Origin: Gammaproteobacteria bacterium UBA1119
Lineage (GTDB): Bacteria; Pseudomonadota; Gammaproteobacteria; Pseudomonadales; Azotimanducaceae
Direction of reading: 5' to 3'
DNA length: 7,293 bases
NCBI GenBank assembly: GCA_002313255.1
Contig: DCBA01000106.1
Coordinates: 1 to 7,293 of the forward strand
Below the pieces are notes generated by a model. It was not told the DNA's origin, did not search any database, and saw only the letters and a list, made by a program, of their open reading frames with translations. Numbering within the stretch: position 1 is the stretch's first letter; the number at the start of each line of letters is the position of its first letter. The position numbers were made by a program, and so were the translations under genes. Below, piece after piece: positions 5,576 through 7,293 of the stretch.

Positions 5576-6430
5576 GTGCGTATAGCCACGCTACACAGTG
5601 CGGACCGTATGGCACGCGACGAGCTGCTGACATTCGCTAGAGATGCTGAAGTGGCGGGTATTGAATCCCTCTGGTTGCCCGAAGTGTTGGGTCGGGATCC
5701 GTTTACGCTTGCAGGCTATTTGCTTGCCAATACGACAACGCTGCAAATCACAACGGGCATTGCCAACGTCTATGCTCGCGACCCCGCGGCGATGGTGGCA
5801 GGAGCGTCAACACTCGCCGAATTTTCCGACGGCCGATTCCAGCTCGGCTTGGGCGTCTCGAATGCCGTGATAAACAAGGCTCGAGGTAATCCTGAGTGGC
5901 AACCGCCACGTACAAAAATTGAGTCCTACGTTGCAGCAATGCGGGCGTTGAATCTAACGACTCCCCGAATCGCGTATCCCCTGTTCCTAGCCGCACACGG
6001 ACCGACGATGCTCGCGACAGCCCGACGGTTCGCCGACGGCGCCAATACCTATTTGATGACTCTAGAACACACGCGACGCGCGCGAGACATTCTCGGTCCC
6101 TCCCCCGCGCTCAATACGGTGATGTTCTGTCTCGTCGAACCCGACCCAAACCTTGCGCGCGAAATCTCGCGCAAGGCCGTCGCCCCCTATATCAAGCTCG
6201 AGTATTACCATCGTGTATGGCACACCTTGGGTTTCGCCAATCGAGACTTCGAGTCGGGCGGCAGCGACGCCCTAATCGACGCGACCGTGGCGCACGGCGA
6301 TCTATCTACCATAAGGCGGCGCGTGAAGGCCCAGTTTAGCGCTGGCGCCACACGGGTCGTGGTGATCCCACTCGCCTCACAGGGCAAACCAGATCTGGAC
6401 TTGTTGACCGCGCTAGCAAACACCCCCTAG
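5576..6430 (+). CDS. LLM-class flavin/F420-dependent oxidoreductase (MSMEG_4141/TIGR03620-like)
   Basis: A luciferase-like TIM-barrel oxidoreductase of 284 residues from the GTG start. The motifs WLPEVLGRDPF (33-43), TGIANVYARDP (60-70), GRFQLGLGVSNA (86-97) and the downstream LAAHGPTML and ADGANTYLMTLEHT resemble the family described as probable F420-dependent oxidoreductases of the MSMEG_4141 type. Whether this protein uses F420 or FMN cannot be decided from sequence alone, and the substrate is unknown. The frame is open back to an ATG at 5462, one base after the oligopeptidase stop. Those 38 extra residues match nothing I know in the family and their third codon positions look less GC-rich than the body. 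The GTG has a good AGAGGA site, so it is preferred; the longer form (322 residues) remains possible. The gene follows oligopeptidase B on the same strand and ends convergently against the CoA-transferase gene, sharing its CTAG stop tetramer. It contains a 9-bp inverted repeat at 6151-6176. Confidence 0.9.
   Translation: MRIATLHSADRMARDELLTFARDAEVAGIESLWLPEVLGRDPFTLAGYLLANTTTLQITTGIANVYARDPAAMVAGASTLAEFSDGRFQLGLGVSNAVINKARGNPEWQPPRTKIESYVAAMRALNLTTPRIAYPLFLAAHGPTMLATARRFADGANTYLMTLEHTRRARDILGPSPALNTVMFCLVEPDPNLAREISRKAVAPYIKLEYYHRVWHTLGFANRDFESGGSDALIDATVAHGDLSTIRRRVKAQFSAGATRVVVIPLASQGKPDLDLLTALANTP
6151..6176. repeat. Perfect 9-bp inverted repeat inside the luciferase-like gene
   Basis: Arms CCTTGCGCG (6151-6159) and CGCGCAAGG (6168-6176) flank an eight-base spacer, within codons for LAREISRK. 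No T-run follows, so it is not a terminator. It may be a chance product of GC-rich codons. Confidence 0.4.
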
Positions 6431-7293
6431 GCGATTGCATCGCGCAACGTTGCCCGAAAATCTGGATGAGCGATATCGATCAAAGCCTCGTGCCGTTTTT
6501 GTCGTGTCGCGTGCCGAAGATCAGCGACGCCGTATTCGGTCACGACGATATCAACGTCGGTCCTCAGCGCCGTCACCATCTCGACCTTTGGAACGATCCT
6601 CGATACCGCGTCATCCTTCGCCGTTGCCGTCATGGCGATAATGGAACGCCCGCCTCGCGAAGCCTTCGCAGCACGCATAAAGTCAACCGAGCCACCGGTT
6701 CCAGAAATCTGTCGACCGGCTATAACTTCGGCATTCACTTGCCCTTCAAGATCTACCTCAACGGCGGAATTAATTGACACGAAATGCCCGATCGAGCCGA
6801 GGATACTGATCTCATGAGTAATATTCGCGCCGGCCAGCTGGACACTGGGTGTATCAGCCAGCCATTCATATAGATCAAGGCTACCGACGGCCATTCCTGT
6901 CGTATGGACGCCTAGGTCACGTGTTTTCGCGGCGCCATTGAGATTGCCGTTCCTCACCAGCGCCATGCCGCCGTCGTCAATAAGACCCCCGTGCAAGCCC
7001 AAATCGTTGTGTTGGGAGAGACTCGCAAGTATGGCCGCCGGGATGGCTCCGATACCGGTCTGGATACAGTCGCCGTCACCGATCAACGCGGCAACCAAGG
7101 CACCAATTTTCTCTGACACCGGATCGATCTTGATCGGTGACATTTCGATCAAGGGTCGTTCCGTCTCAACGACGTAATCGATAGACGTTTCTGGGACGAG
7201 GGGCGCGCCCGCTGCCGCGACGAAGCCCTCGTTTAATTCCGCGACCACGATCTTGGCGGACTCACACACGGCATCGAAGAAATCCGCGTTCGG
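6427..7293 (-). CDS. Acetyl-CoA hydrolase/4-hydroxybutyrate CoA-transferase family protein, partial (N-terminus beyond right edge)
   Basis: The last 288 residues of an acyl-CoA:carboxylate CoA-transferase or hydrolase; the frame stays open to the right edge, and roughly the first third of a usual protein of about 430 residues is missing. A GTG at 7269 opens a shorter frame, but PNADFFDAV just before it reads as coding, so the true start is outside. Family blocks are GDGDCIQTGIGAIPAAIL, SINSAVEVDLEGQVNAE, GTGGSVDFMRAAKASRGG, and the C-terminal DIVVTEYGVADLR followed by HEALIDIAHPDFR. In studied members the catalytic Glu lies in an H-[ST]-E-M element. Here the aligned segment is LGLHGGLIDDG, with glycine (codon 6985-6987) in that place. 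That could mean a branch with a different mechanism or substrate, or reduced transferase activity. The role is probably activation or release of a short-chain acid. Its stop codon overlaps that of the convergent luciferase-like gene. Confidence 0.92.
   Translation of the reverse strand, partial: PNADFFDAVCESAKIVVAELNEGFVAAAGAPLVPETSIDYVVETERPLIEMSPIKIDPVSEKIGALVAALIGDGDCIQTGIGAIPAAILASLSQHNDLGLHGGLIDDGGMALVRNGNLNGAAKTRDLGVHTTGMAVGSLDLYEWLADTPSVQLAGANITHEISILGSIGHFVSINSAVEVDLEGQVNAEVIAGRQISGTGGSVDFMRAAKASRGGRSIIAMTATAKDDAVSRIVPKVEMVTALRTDVDIVVTEYGVADLRHATRQKRHEALIDIAHPDFRATLRDAIA

Noticed and set aside
1..7293. Search by eye for tRNA genes, CRISPR repeats, insertion sequence ends, phage or toxin-antitoxin genes
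   Set aside because: Nothing convincing was seen; essentially all sequence is accounted for by seven metabolic or housekeeping genes with short spacers.

Overview
The window looks like chromosomal DNA from a moderately GC-rich bacterium, most likely a marine-type Pseudomonadota (probably a gammaproteobacterium). This rests only on the character of the proteins: a FadE-like acyl-CoA dehydrogenase, a PtrB-type oligopeptidase B, a luciferase-like flavin oxidoreductase and an acyl-CoA:carboxylate CoA-transferase. No rRNA, tRNA, CRISPR array, insertion sequence or phage gene is visible. The taxonomic guess is inference.

Layout. Seven protein genes fill almost the whole window. On the minus strand, reading from about 2020 down to 1, lies a compact three-gene unit. 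It holds a carboxymuconolactone decarboxylase/AhpD-like protein (1367-2020), an aldo/keto reductase (432-1367, TGATG stop/start overlap with the gene before it) and an SRAP/YedK-type abasic-site protein (428 down to the left edge, truncated). A 94-bp divergent intergenic region (2021-2114) separates this unit from a plus-strand series: an acyl-CoA dehydrogenase (2115-3299), oligopeptidase B (to 5460) and a luciferase-like monooxygenase of the MSMEG_4141 type (to 6430). The plus-strand series meets a convergent minus-strand acetyl-CoA hydrolase/CoA-transferase gene (6427-7293, cut at the right edge). The two stop codons share one CTAG tetramer.

How the genes may work together. The acyl-CoA dehydrogenase, CoA-transferase and luciferase-like oxidoreductase fit catabolism of a carboxylic acid or lipid-like compound through CoA thioesters. 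The minus-strand unit combines a peroxidase-like fold, a carbonyl reductase and a DNA abasic-site protector, which would suit handling of oxidative or aldehyde by-products. The substrate cannot be deduced from the sequence, and the metabolic link is inference.

Points worth a second look: a lipoprotein-like leader before oligopeptidase B that has no well-placed standard start codon; replacement of two of the four acidic specificity residues of oligopeptidase B; loss of the expected catalytic glutamate in the CoA-transferase; and a strong hairpin between the acyl-CoA dehydrogenase and the oligopeptidase. I found no evidence for a wholly new multi-gene system; the window is mainly ordinary metabolic and housekeeping genes with some unusual details.
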